The notes under the pieces: model-generated
What the model was told of the DNA's origin: nothing
The model's database searches: none
The model's input: only the letters and a program-made list of their open reading frames with translations
Assembly (NCBI GenBank): GCA_030428905.1
Contig: JAUIED010000041.1
Location: 1-32,385 of the forward strand
DNA from: Gammaproteobacteria bacterium
GTDB taxonomy: Bacteria > Pseudomonadota > Gammaproteobacteria > Pseudomonadales > Azotimanducaceae
Length of the DNA stretch: 32,385 bases
Direction: 5' to 3'
Shown here: positions 19,522-28,612 of the stretch, one piece after another
How the letters are laid out: every line of letters starts with the position of its first letter
How positions within the stretch are numbered: the first letter of the stretch is position 1
Translations under genes and position numbers: made by a program

Positions 19522-20607
19522 GTGCATACGGCGATGAACGAGATTGGTTTCTATACGCTGGCCGGTGCGCCGCGCTCGCCGCGCGACCTGCTGGATGAGG
19601 TGCGCGCGGCGGAAGCCATGGGCATTGGTGCCTGTTTCATCAGCGAGCGGATGAACATCAAAGAGGCGGCGACGCTCTCGGGGGCGGTCGGCGCCATCTC
19701 CGAGCGTATCGGTATCGCCACCGCCGCGACCAATCACAACACCCGACATCCGCTGGTGACGGCGGCTTACGCCTCCACCATGCATTTTCTCACTGAGGGG
19801 CGTTTCTCCCTCGGGCTCGGCCGTGGTATCCCGCGCATGTTCGATGCCATGGGCTTGGCGCACATCACCACGGCGCAACTGGAAGACTTTGTTGCGCTCA
19901 TGCGGCGCCTGTGGCGCGGCGAGACCGTGGTGGGGCACGACGGACCCTGCGGGCGCTTTCCGGCGTTGCGACTGGACGCCGCGTTCGATGAGCACATTCC
20001 GATCACCTTCACCGCCTTCGGCCCCAACTCGCTGGCCTTCGGTGGTCGTGCCTGTGACGCCGTTGTGCTGCACACGTTCTTCACCGATGAAACCACCCAG
20101 CGCTGTGTGCGCACCGTCAAGCAGGCCGCGGAGCAGGCCGGGCGCGACCCGGCACATGTGCGTGTGTGGTCCTGTTTCGCCACCATCGGCGATCACCTGC
20201 CGGAGCCGGTGCGTTTGAAGAAGACCGTGGGCCGCATGGCCACCTACCTGCAGGCCTATGGCGATCTCATGGTGCGCACCAACGACTGGGACCCGGCGGT
20301 GCTGGCGCGGTTTCGTGCAGATCCGTTGGTGGCAACATTCCCGGGCGCCATCGATCAGCTGGCGGACACCGAGCAGCTGGAGCACGTTGCCACGCTGATT
20401 CCCGAGGAGTGGCTTGCGCCTGCAGCGTCGGGCACGCCGCAACAGTGCGTGGCAGCCATCCAGCACCAGCTCGATCTCGGTTGCGATGGCGTCATTCTGC
20501 ACGGCGCGTCACCTGACGATCTGGCACCTATCGTCGAAGCCTATCGGGCAGCTCGCCGCTCGGATGCCTATGACGATCTGCCGGCCAACCCGGGAGGCGC
20601 CCGCTGA
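19522..20607 (+). CDS. LLM-class (luciferase-like) flavin/F420-dependent oxidoreductase
   Basis: 361 residues from a GTG start with GGGGAGGAG 7 bases upstream. Luciferase-like features: LLDEVRAAEAMGIGACFISERM, the sequence IGIATAATNHNTRHPLVTAAYASTM cut here into IGIATAATNHNTRHP and LVTAAYASTM, and LTEGRFSLGLGRGIPRMFDAMG. This form resembles a subfamily annotated as F420-dependent LLM oxidoreductase (TIGR03857). Whether FMN or F420 is used cannot be read from the sequence. It overlaps the MFS gene by one base (TGATG), indicating coupled translation. It is divergent from the ThDP enzyme. Confidence 0.88.
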   Translation: MHTAMNEIGFYTLAGAPRSPRDLLDEVRAAEAMGIGACFISERMNIKEAATLSGAVGAISERIGIATAATNHNTRHPLVTAAYASTMHFLTEGRFSLGLGRGIPRMFDAMGLAHITTAQLEDFVALMRRLWRGETVVGHDGPCGRFPALRLDAAFDEHIPITFTAFGPNSLAFGGRACDAVVLHTFFTDETTQRCVRTVKQAAEQAGRDPAHVRVWSCFATIGDHLPEPVRLKKTVGRMATYLQAYGDLMVRTNDWDPAVLARFRADPLVATFPGAIDQLADTEQLEHVATLIPEEWLAPAASGTPQQCVAAIQHQLDLGCDGVILHGASPDDLAPIVEAYRAARRSDAYDDLPANPGGAR

Positions 20608-21863
20608 TGCTCGGCCTCGGCCAGCGGCACAAGGTGGTGTTTCTGGCGTTTGCCAGCGTCTTCATCTGCTACATCGACCGCGTCAACATCTCGGTGGCCA
20701 TCATCCCCATGGCGGAGTCCTTCGGCTGGGATGCCGCCACCCAGGGGCTCGTGCTGTCTTCGTTCTTTGCAGGCTACTTTCTGCTGCAGATCGTTGGCGG
20801 TCGCCTGGCAGACCGTTTCGGCGGCAAAGTGGTGCTGGGCGCCGGCGTACTGTTCTGGTCGCTGTTCACCATTCTCACGCCTCCAGCGGCGTTTCTCGGG
20901 CTGGGGGTTCTGCTCATGGCGCGAGTGGCCATGGGCATGGGCGAGGCGGTGACGTTTCCGTCCATCTACAGCATCTACGCGCGCTGGATTCCACCCGCCG
21001 AGCGCGCCCGCTCGGTGGCCTTCGCCAACAGCGGCATCCCGCTCGGCACGGTGTTTGCGCTCCTCGCAACGCCCTGGATCGTCGATCAGTGGGGTTGGCC
21101 GTGGGCCTTCTACAGTTTCGGCCTGGTGGGTGTGGTGTGGTTCGTGTTCTGGTGGCGCGGGGTCGCGCGCACGCCGCAGGAGCAGCGCGGCATGGCAGCC
21201 GAGGAGCTTGCACTCATCGAATCCTCTGCGGGCACCGCCACGAGCAGCGAATCTCCTCCCTGGGGCGAATTGCTGCGGTCCAAGGCCGTTTGGGCCATTG
21301 TCATCGCGCACTTCTGCAACAACTGGTCGCTGTACGTGTTGCTGAGCTGGTTGCCGACGTTCGTCAACAAAGGCCTTGGCGTCGACTATGCGGCGGTAGG
21401 CTTCTTCACCATGGTGCCGCATATCGCCTCGTTCTTCTTTCTCAACATCGCCGGCAACATCGCTGACCGCCTGATTCGCCGCGGCATGGACGTCACCCGG
21501 GTGCGCAAGCTCATGCAGAGCATCGGCTTCGGCGGTATCGCCACGGCGCTGCTCATCGTCGGCGAGGTGCAGAGCGCTTATGTGGCGATTGCCGTAATGA
21601 CGGTGGGCAATGCTATCGGTGCGTTCGTGACTGGAGGGTTCTCGGTGAATCACATGGACATTGCACCGCGTCATGCAGGCACGCTGATGGGTATCACCAA
21701 CACCGCCGGTACCATTCCCGGCATGATCGGTGTGTACGTGAGCGGCCTGATCCTCGCTGAAACCGGCTCATGGGCGCTGGTGTTTCAGGTGGCGGCGGGC
21801 GTCACCCTGTTTGGGCTTGTGTGCTTTCTGTTGATGGCGAGCGGGAAGAAGCAGTTCGATTGA
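20607..21863 (+). CDS. MFS transporter, anion:cation symporter (ACS) type
   Basis: 418 residues with about 12 hydrophobic helices. The opening VFLAFASVFICYIDRVNISVA and GGRLADRFGGKVVLG (the MFS loop 2-3 motif) are typical of the ACS/SLC17-like family, which imports organic acids such as hexuronates, phthalates or related anions. The cytoplasmic middle loop spans about residues 185-225. It is co-translated with the LLM oxidoreductase, suggesting uptake of that enzyme's substrate. Its 3' end overlaps the convergent RND pump gene by 62 bp. Confidence 0.9.
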   Translation: MLGLGQRHKVVFLAFASVFICYIDRVNISVAIIPMAESFGWDAATQGLVLSSFFAGYFLLQIVGGRLADRFGGKVVLGAGVLFWSLFTILTPPAAFLGLGVLLMARVAMGMGEAVTFPSIYSIYARWIPPAERARSVAFANSGIPLGTVFALLATPWIVDQWGWPWAFYSFGLVGVVWFVFWWRGVARTPQEQRGMAAEELALIESSAGTATSSESPPWGELLRSKAVWAIVIAHFCNNWSLYVLLSWLPTFVNKGLGVDYAAVGFFTMVPHIASFFFLNIAGNIADRLIRRGMDVTRVRKLMQSIGFGGIATALLIVGEVQSAYVAIAVMTVGNAIGAFVTGGFSVNHMDIAPRHAGTLMGITNTAGTIPGMIGVYVSGLILAETGSWALVFQVAAGVTLFGLVCFLLMASGKKQFD

Positions 21864-24800
21864 CGTCCAGGGCTTCGAGCTCCCGCGCCACAGCGTCGGG
21901 TGATCCGGTGTGACGGGCCAAAAGGCGGTAGAAGCAGGGCACGATGAACAGCGTCAAGAGCGTCGCGCAAGCGACGCCTGAGAAGATGACGATGCCGAGC
22001 ACGTTGCGGCTCACATCCCCGGCGCCAGCGGCAAGGATCAATGGCAGGGAGCCTGCCAGTGTTGAGATGGTGGTCATGATTACCGGGCGCAAACGGATGG
22101 CTGCCGCTTCGATGATCGCCTCTTCGAATGCGCGTCCGGCGTCGCGCAACTGGTTGATGAACTCGACGATCAGCACGCCGTTCTTGGCGGCGATGCCGAT
22201 GAGGATGACGGCACCGATCTGGCTGTAGATATTGAGTGTCGAGCCCGTGAGGTAGAGGCCGAGCAATCCTCCGGCGATGGCCAGCGGCACAGCCAGCAGA
22301 ATCACGAGCGGGTGCACAAAGCTCTCGAACTGCGCAGCAAGCACCAGAAAGACGATGAGCATGGCGAGGCCGAACGTGAACGCCAGACTTCCTGAGGCTT
22401 CCACGTACTCAAGCGACTCGCCCTTGTAATCCACCTGGGCGGTTTCCGGCAGCTCATCGCGCACCACACCTTCCAGGAACTGCAGCACCTCGCCGAGGCT
22501 GTAGCCGGGGGCGAGGTTGGCGCTGAGCGTTACGGCGCGCAGGCGGTTGTAGCGGTTCAGGCGCGCAGCGCCGGCGGTTTCCTCCAGGCTGATCAGGTTG
22601 GCCAGCGGTATCAGCTCGCCGCTGTTATCGGAGCGCACGTAGATGTTGGTGAGGTCGTTTGCGCTGGCGCGCTGCTCGTCCCTCGCCTGGAGAATCACAT
22701 CGTACTCCTCGCCGTCGCGCACGAAGGTGGTGATGCGCTGCTCGCTCATCATGGCCGCCAGCGTGCGACCGACGTTTTCCACACTCACGCCCAGAGCCGC
22801 GGCGCGGTTCTTGTCGATGCGCACCATGACCTGCGGTTGGGTTTCCTTCAGGTCGGTATCGATCCTGGCGATGCCGGGGTACTCGGCGGCGCGGTCGAGC
22901 AGCAGGTCGCGCCATTGTGCAAGCACCTCGTAGTTGGGCCCGCCGATGACGAACTGCACCGGCATGCCGCCGCCGCCGCGGGATAGCCCTGATCTGGCGA
23001 ATGCGAAGGCCTGAACGAATGGGATCTGCTGCCACTGGGCGGTGGCGCGCGCGGCGGCTTCGCCAGCGCTCACCTCGCGCTCGAACCAAGGGGTGAGTGA
23101 CACCATGACGATGCCGGAATCCGGCGAAGAGCTGCCCCAGCCGGGGATGCGGATCAGCGTGCGGGCGACGATGCCTTCCTCCTGCATGGCCAGCAGCGGC
23201 CGCTCTACGTCCTGCATGGCTTCGCGCATGCGCTCGATACCCGTACCTTCCGGCGCCTGCACCACGGCAAAGAAAAAGCCCTGGTCTTCTGCCGGAGCGT
23301 ATTCCTGCGGCACTTCCTGCAGCAGCCACCAGCCGGCGCCGAGGATCGCCAGCGTTGCCGGTACGGCCAGCCAGCTCTGTTTGAGCACTGCCGTCAGCAT
23401 GCGCTTGTACCAACGCTCGACGAAACGGAAATTGTTGTCCACCAGCCGGGTGAAGGCATTAGGAGCATCGCGTTTGCGCAGGAGCTTCGAGCACATCACC
23501 GGTGTCAGGGACAGAGCCAGAACACTCGAGAACACCACTGCCGCGGAGATGGTCACGGCGAGCTCTGCAAAGATGACGCCGACGTTGTCCTTCAGAAACA
23601 TGATCGGTGTGAATACCGCAACCAGCACCGCGGTAGTGGCGATCACCGCAAAGCCAACCTGCCTGGCGCCACGGTAGGCAGCGAGCAGCGGTGGTTCGCC
23701 TTTTTCGATGCGGCGGTGAATGTTCTCCAGCACGACGATGGCGTCGTCCACCACCAGGCCGATGGAGAGCACGAGCGCCAGCAGGGTGATCAGGTTTACC
23801 GAGAAGCCGAATGCAGCCAGGGCGATGAACGCCGAAGTGAGGCAGATAGGAATGGTGACGGCGGGAATGATCATCGTGCGCAGGGTGCCGAGGAAGGCGA
23901 GTATCACCAGGCTCACCAGCACCGTGGTGATGGCGATTGTCTGGTAGACGGAGTCGATGGCTTCGCGGATGAACAGCGAGTCGTCGGAGCTGGCGATGAA
24001 GTCCATGTGTTCCGGCAGCGTTTCGTTGACGCGAGCGATCTCCGCTTTCACCGCCTCCAGCGTCGCCAGCGTGTTGGCGGTGGATTGTTTGACGATGCCG
24101 AGGCCGACTGTGGTTTTCTGGTTGGCGCGGAATGACTCGCGCAGATTCTGCGGCGCCAGTTCCACCCGCGCCACTTCGCCAAGGCGGATCAGGTGGCCGT
24201 CGTCGCCGGTGGCGAGCACGAGGTTGCGAAAATCCTGCGCGCTTTCATAGCTGCGGGCGATGCGCACCCGAAACTCCCGCTCGCTGGATTCGATACGGCC
24301 GGCGGGCAGCTCCAGGTTTTCGCGTCGCAGCGCGTTCTCGATGTCGGCCACCGTCAGATTGCGCGCCGCAAGGTCGAGCCGGTCGAGCCAGATGCGCATA
24401 GACGGTCTGCCGCCGCCGTTGACGCCCACCGCCGCAACACCTGGCAGCACGGCAAAGCGGTCGACGATGTAGCGCTGCGCGTAGTCGTCCAGTTCCATCA
24501 ACGTCATCTCGTTGCTGGACAGGCTGATGTACATGACGGGGCGCGCGTCGGAATCCTGCTTGGCGACCTCCGGCGGGTCGGCGTCCTCCGGCAGCCGTTC
24601 CGCAATGCGCGAAACACGGTCGCGCACGTCGTTGGCAGCTTCGTCGATGTTGCGGCTGAGATCGAACTCGATGTTGATGTTTGCCGCCTCGTCGCGGGAT
24701 GTCGAGGTGATGGACTTGATGCCCTCGATACCGCTGATCTGATCCTCGATGAGCTGCGTGATGCGCGTTTCAACCACATCTGCTGACGCGCCCACGTAGC

Positions 24801-24948
24801 GCATGCTCACGGACACCAGCGGCGGTTGCACATCGGGGTACTCTCGCAGCGGCAGGTAGTTGAACGACAGAATGCCGAATGCCACCAGCAACAGACTGAT
24901 GACGGTGGCGAACACCGGGCGTTTCACTGAGACGTCTGACAGCCACAT
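21802..24948 (-). CDS. RND multidrug efflux pump, inner-membrane subunit (HAE1/AcrB-type)
   Basis: 1048 residues, full length for the family. It begins MWLSDVSVKRPVFATVISLLL and carries the proton-relay aspartates D401/D402 in LSIGLVVDDAIVVLENI. Later come the relay lysine in GIAAKNGVLIVEF and Arg/Thr in IRLRPVIMTTISTLAG. The large periplasmic loops bear porter and docking domains (KQDSDARPVMYISLSS; MPVQFVIGG). AGGAGG lies 6 bases before the ATG, and the adaptor gene ends only 14 bases upstream. It expels lipophilic compounds with an adaptor and an outer-membrane channel; no TolC-type gene is in the window, so an unlinked channel is presumably used. Confidence 0.96.
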   Translation of the reverse strand: MWLSDVSVKRPVFATVISLLLVAFGILSFNYLPLREYPDVQPPLVSVSMRYVGASADVVETRITQLIEDQISGIEGIKSITSTSRDEAANINIEFDLSRNIDEAANDVRDRVSRIAERLPEDADPPEVAKQDSDARPVMYISLSSNEMTLMELDDYAQRYIVDRFAVLPGVAAVGVNGGGRPSMRIWLDRLDLAARNLTVADIENALRRENLELPAGRIESSEREFRVRIARSYESAQDFRNLVLATGDDGHLIRLGEVARVELAPQNLRESFRANQKTTVGLGIVKQSTANTLATLEAVKAEIARVNETLPEHMDFIASSDDSLFIREAIDSVYQTIAITTVLVSLVILAFLGTLRTMIIPAVTIPICLTSAFIALAAFGFSVNLITLLALVLSIGLVVDDAIVVLENIHRRIEKGEPPLLAAYRGARQVGFAVIATTAVLVAVFTPIMFLKDNVGVIFAELAVTISAAVVFSSVLALSLTPVMCSKLLRKRDAPNAFTRLVDNNFRFVERWYKRMLTAVLKQSWLAVPATLAILGAGWWLLQEVPQEYAPAEDQGFFFAVVQAPEGTGIERMREAMQDVERPLLAMQEEGIVARTLIRIPGWGSSSPDSGIVMVSLTPWFEREVSAGEAAARATAQWQQIPFVQAFAFARSGLSRGGGGMPVQFVIGGPNYEVLAQWRDLLLDRAAEYPGIARIDTDLKETQPQVMVRIDKNRAAALGVSVENVGRTLAAMMSEQRITTFVRDGEEYDVILQARDEQRASANDLTNIYVRSDNSGELIPLANLISLEETAGAARLNRYNRLRAVTLSANLAPGYSLGEVLQFLEGVVRDELPETAQVDYKGESLEYVEASGSLAFTFGLAMLIVFLVLAAQFESFVHPLVILLAVPLAIAGGLLGLYLTGSTLNIYSQIGAVILIGIAAKNGVLIVEFINQLRDAGRAFEEAIIEAAAIRLRPVIMTTISTLAGSLPLILAAGAGDVSRNVLGIVIFSGVACATLLTLFIVPCFYRLLARHTGSPDAVARELEALDVNRTASSRSPSTESTQAQTG

Positions 24949-24962
24949 GAGATGCCTCCTGG

Positions 24963-26036
24963 TCAGGCCGGCGGTGGGTCGTTGCGGCCGCTTTCGGCGG
25001 TGGCTTCGCTCGCTTGCACCGGCATGCCGTCGCGTACCTTGATAATGCCTTCGACGATGACCGCCTCGCCGGGTTCCAGACCGCGGCTGATCTCCACCCA
25101 GCCCTGATAGCGGTCGCCGTGCTCGACGGTACGCATCTGGGCGAGATTGTCCTTGATGGTGAAGACGTATGCCTGGCCGCTGCGCTGCACCAGCGCATCT
25201 TCCGGCACCATGGTCGCCTCGCGCGCTGCAGTGTTCAGGCGCACGGTCATGAGCATGCCCGGGCGAAGCTTCAAGCTGTCGTTGTCGATGTGCGCGCGTA
25301 CGGTCGCGGCCCGGGTGACTGGGTCGATGCGCGAGCCGATGGTGTGCAGCACTGCATCAAAGACCTCACCGCTGAATGCTGCGCTCGTTGCCTGTAGCCT
25401 GGCGCCGCTCTCGAGCAGGCCGAGATGAACTTCCGGCACGGAGAAGTCCAGCTTGATGGTGGAGATATCATCAAGCGTGGTGATGGGGGTGCCGGGCGTG
25501 ATCAGCGTGCCCGCGCTTACCTGGCGAAATCCGAGCATGCCGCTGAAGGGCGCCTGGATCAGGCGATCTGCGAGGCGGGCGCGGATGGAACGCTGGCGCG
25601 CCTGGGCGGCAGCCAGGCGCGCGCTGGCTTCGTCCACCTGGGAAACGGGCACGCTGCGCTGGGTCAGCAGATCCTTGAGGCGGTCGTACTGCGTGCGTGC
25701 GTCGTCTACGTTCGCGTCGGCTTCAGCGAGCAGCGCCGTTTCCTCAGCGTTGGTGAGCTCCACCAGCACATCTCCCGCTTCAACCAGAGCGCCGTCGTCG
25801 AACAGCACGCGGTTCACCTTGTCAGTGACCTTGGCGGTGACGGTGAGCGATTCGTTGGCACGAGTCGTACCGATGGCTTCCACGTAGCGACGGATGGTGC
25901 GCACGCTGGCATGGTCGATCACGACCGCGGTCGGCCCGCGGTTGAAGCCGCCGCCCGGTCCCTGTGTGCTGCTGTCTTCACATCCGCTGAGCGCAAGCGC
26001 AAACAACAGGAGCGTCAGCGGTCTGTGAGTGAGCAT
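24963..26036 (-). CDS. RND efflux periplasmic adaptor (membrane fusion) lipoprotein
   Basis: 357 residues. The signal peptide ends in the lipobox LSGC with Cys19. Barrel-sandwich/lipoyl halves flank a short helical hairpin: VTAKVTDKVNRVLFDDGALVEAGDVLVEL, then YDRLKDLLTQRSVPVSQVDEASARLAAAQARQ, then IQAPFSGMLGFRQVSAGTLITPG. The beta-barrel (VRAHIDNDSLKLRPGMLMTVRL) and membrane-proximal (GLEPGEAVIVEG) domains follow. It bridges the RND pump to the outer-membrane channel and precedes the pump gene by 14 bp in one operon. Confidence 0.95.
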   Translation of the reverse strand: MLTHRPLTLLLFALALSGCEDSSTQGPGGGFNRGPTAVVIDHASVRTIRRYVEAIGTTRANESLTVTAKVTDKVNRVLFDDGALVEAGDVLVELTNAEETALLAEADANVDDARTQYDRLKDLLTQRSVPVSQVDEASARLAAAQARQRSIRARLADRLIQAPFSGMLGFRQVSAGTLITPGTPITTLDDISTIKLDFSVPEVHLGLLESGARLQATSAAFSGEVFDAVLHTIGSRIDPVTRAATVRAHIDNDSLKLRPGMLMTVRLNTAAREATMVPEDALVQRSGQAYVFTIKDNLAQMRTVEHGDRYQGWVEISRGLEPGEAVIVEGIIKVRDGMPVQASEATAESGRNDPPPA

Positions 26037-26108
26037 GCTTCGGTGCCGGGGTACTTCGATTGCCGATAGGATGGCATGTTGCGTCAGGGCCGGGAAGCAG
26101 AGATGGCC

Positions 26109-27158
26109 TCAACGGCGCTCGACCGTGCGGCGATATGCACCTGGGCTCGTACCGAACCATCGCCGATAGCTGCGGCGGAAGCTCGATTCATCGGAAAAGC
26201 CGAGCGTCGCGGCGGTGTCCGACACGCTCTGTACCGCAAGCATGCGCTGCGCGTGTTCCTTCAGAACCGAATCCCGTATGGCCTGAAAACGGGTACCGCT
26301 CTGGGCCAGCCGACGCGCAGCGGTGCGCCGGCTGACGCCGATGGCTTTGGCCACTTCGGCGAGCGACCACAGCTTGCCCGGATTATCCTCGAGGAATCGC
26401 AGCAACCGGCTGGCTTCATCGACGGTGTGGCGGCTGCTGATTTCCTGTTGGCATCGTGCGTGCGCGCTTTCGAATAACAGCTTGTCGCGTTCATGCTGCA
26501 CACACAACCTGGCGTTCAGCGTCAGGTGCAGTGTCGTGCGCCCTGCGTCGAACGTCGGCTCGATCCCAAACGCTTCCGTGTAGCGGTGTGCCCACGCAGG
26601 CGCGGCGTATGCGAGCTGCAGATGCTGGGGCTGCATGGCTGCCTGTGTGAAGAATTCCACGCAGTGCTGGATGGTGGAAAGGATCGATTCCGTAAAGAAA
26701 GCCCGCAAATCTACAGTCAGTTCCGGCGTGTCTATTGTGAGCATGCAACCGTTGTCGTGCTCGGTGAACTGCAGCCGAAAGAAGCTCGCGCGCGTAGGCA
26801 GAAACTCACTGAACAGCGTAAGTGCGGCAGCCAGATTGTCAGCATTCTGCATGGCAGTGCCGAGGGCGCCGTGGGCAGCCAGCTGCAATTGGCGGCCGAG
26901 GCGAATGCCGAGCCCATCGGAGCGGAGGTTGAGCGCATTGCGGCAAAGCTGCATCTGCTCGGCGAAGGGTAGCTGTGGGGTGGGTGAGAGCAACGTTTCC
27001 GCGGCGGTGGTTGTGCCCTCGAAAAACGCGCTTGCTTCATCGGGCGCAAGCCGAAGCGATCGATACAGCAGGCGCATGTAGGCAGGTGAAAAGTATGGCT
27101 CGCGCATGCTGGCAGGGTAGCAGGCTCCGTGGAGGTTGGCACGATATGTCCGGTTCAT
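26109..27158 (-). CDS. AraC-family transcriptional regulator (arabinose-binding-type N-terminus)
   Basis: 349 residues from ATG 27158; ATG 27107 (MREPYFSPAYMRLL) is an equally good start by family length, and neither has a strong ribosome site. The N-terminal domain (about 150 residues; AAHGALGTAMQNADNLAAALTLFSEFLP) is the type seen in OruR/GadX-like regulators. The C-terminus has the double helix-turn-helix: SLAEVAKAIGVSRRTAARRL, then SVSDTAATLGFSDESSFRRSYRRWFGTSPGAYR. It lies 72 bp upstream of the efflux adaptor on the same strand and may activate that operon or the divergent 27232-29206 operon. Confidence 0.9.
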   Translation of the reverse strand: MNRTYRANLHGACYPASMREPYFSPAYMRLLYRSLRLAPDEASAFFEGTTTAAETLLSPTPQLPFAEQMQLCRNALNLRSDGLGIRLGRQLQLAAHGALGTAMQNADNLAAALTLFSEFLPTRASFFRLQFTEHDNGCMLTIDTPELTVDLRAFFTESILSTIQHCVEFFTQAAMQPQHLQLAYAAPAWAHRYTEAFGIEPTFDAGRTTLHLTLNARLCVQHERDKLLFESAHARCQQEISSRHTVDEASRLLRFLEDNPGKLWSLAEVAKAIGVSRRTAARRLAQSGTRFQAIRDSVLKEHAQRMLAVQSVSDTAATLGFSDESSFRRSYRRWFGTSPGAYRRTVERR

Positions 27159-27231
27159 TGGCCTCGGGGTTCCTTCCGCGACGTGGTGCTCCGGCCGACA
27201 ATGCAACGGTCACATAGACCGAGGCTTGCTC

Positions 27232-27723
27232 ATGACCGAACGACATCGATGCCTGCTCGTGCTGCATGGCGTAGGGCTGCTGATCAGCGCCATGGCGAGC
27301 GGCTGGTTGCATTTTTTCCAGCTGCTCGGCGAGATCGACCTGTGGCCTGTAGTGAACCATGTGGATGTACAGGTGCCTGGCGAGGCGCGTGCCTGGATCA
27401 TGGCGCACCTCGAGGGGATTACGAACGCACTGTTGCTCTTTGCCATCGCGGTCGTCGGCCGATATCTCGAGCTTTCGTCCCGGCAGTTTCACTGGCTGGT
27501 GATCTCATCCCTCACGTTTGGTTGGCTGTTTACCCTGCCGGCCATCGCCAACGCCTGGTTCGGTACGCGTGGGCTCGCGTTCGGAGGCGGCCCGTTCGGT
27601 GCGAGCCTGGCCAACGATGTCATCTATCTGTTCGGTTGGCCTGCCATGGTGGGTGTGCACATAGCGTTCGCATTGCTGCTCATCGGTGCCTGGAGGCGCT
27701 ACCGGTCGCTCTCCAACGCCTGA
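27232..27723 (+). CDS. Small multi-pass membrane protein resembling styrene-oxide isomerase
   Basis: 163 residues, about four helices. From my memory of Pseudomonas StyC, the pattern agrees along the length: VPG followed by W..AHLEG..N, and later GTRGLAFGGGPFG. StyC's heme-ligand His and the Asn six residues on are matched by H and N in AHLEGITN. The positions I align with StyC's catalytic Asp and Tyr are Phe and Ala here, so the same isomerase activity is doubtful. ATG 27232 follows GAGG by about 8 bases. It is the first gene of an operon with the PF10118-type protein (10-bp gap) and the ECF sigma factor. Confidence 0.6.
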   Translation: MTERHRCLLVLHGVGLLISAMASGWLHFFQLLGEIDLWPVVNHVDVQVPGEARAWIMAHLEGITNALLLFAIAVVGRYLELSSRQFHWLVISSLTFGWLFTLPAIANAWFGTRGLAFGGGPFGASLANDVIYLFGWPAMVGVHIAFALLLIGAWRRYRSLSNA

Positions 27724-27733
27724 GGAGGATTGC

Positions 27734-28603
27734 ATGCAACACGACATACGTATCCGCAAGGTCGGTTTCGAGTTCGCTGATGACCTCGAGCCGCAGTGGC
27801 ACCCGCAGCAGCCAGAGTGGGGGCACATGGTGAACGGCGCGTCGCTGACCATGCCGTACCTCGAGCCGTTTCTCATCAAGACGCTACGCGAGGCGTTACC
27901 GTCGATAGATGATGAAGACCTTGCGGCGGATGTGCGCGGTTTTGTTGGGCAGGAAGCGCAGCACTACACCACGCATCGGCGCTATAACGAGCGGCTCAAG
28001 GCTAATGGCTACCCGATGCTTGCCGAAGTGGAGGCGAGCTTCGAGCGTGGTTATGCGCGCCTGTCGCGGCGCTCTCTGAATTTTCGTCTGGCCTACGCCG
28101 CCGGGTTTGAGACCATGACGATGGGCATCACGGAGTGGCTGGTGAACCACCGCGAGACGCTCTTCGCCGGGGCGGATCCAACGGTGGCGTCGTTCGTTCT
28201 GTGGCACATGGTGGAAGAGACGGAGCACAAGTCGGTGGCGTACGACGTGTATCAGCAGGTAGCCGGCGGGTATTGGCTGCGGGTGGTGGGGTTGCTTGCG
28301 GGTTCCTTTCACGTGGGTTGGCTTTCGCGTCGGGCGTACCAGAAGATGCTTCAGACGGATGGTCTGTGGCGAAGCCCACGCAGCAGGCTCACCTTGTGGG
28401 CCATGGTGGGGCGCTTCTTCCTGCGCTCCGGGGCCGCGATGCTGCGCTCCCTGCACCCTGGATACCATCCCGATAAGGTAGACGATCCAGCATGGGTGCA
28501 TGCCTGGCGCGCTGCCTACGGGCAACCGGAGGCGGACTTTGCGCCGATGCTGAGCGGCGAGCGACTTGCACCGCATTTCCTGTCACCGCAACTCCTGCAG
28601 TAG
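27734..28603 (+). CDS. Predicted metal-dependent hydrolase, ferritin-like (PF10118 type)
   Basis: 289 residues from ATG 27734 with GAGGAGG upstream. The N-terminal RKVGFEFADDLEPQWHPQQPEWGHMVNGAS and the helical metal motifs FVGQEAQHYTTHRRYN and MVEETEHKSVAYDVYQ match PF10118, a family of predicted di-metal proteins of unknown reaction. One long hydrophobic stretch (YWLRVVGLLAGSFHVGWL) lies mid-protein. It is sandwiched between the membrane protein and the ECF sigma gene with gaps of 10 and 9 bp, so it is probably co-expressed with both. Confidence 0.85.
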   Translation: MQHDIRIRKVGFEFADDLEPQWHPQQPEWGHMVNGASLTMPYLEPFLIKTLREALPSIDDEDLAADVRGFVGQEAQHYTTHRRYNERLKANGYPMLAEVEASFERGYARLSRRSLNFRLAYAAGFETMTMGITEWLVNHRETLFAGADPTVASFVLWHMVEETEHKSVAYDVYQQVAGGYWLRVVGLLAGSFHVGWLSRRAYQKMLQTDGLWRSPRSRLTLWAMVGRFFLRSGAAMLRSLHPGYHPDKVDDPAWVHAWRAAYGQPEADFAPMLSGERLAPHFLSPQLLQ

Positions 28604-28612
28604 CATCATGGA

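Noticed and set aside
20568-21674. 368-codon minus-strand open frame
   Set aside because: Antisense to the MFS transporter; extremely His/Arg/Glu-rich with no domain.
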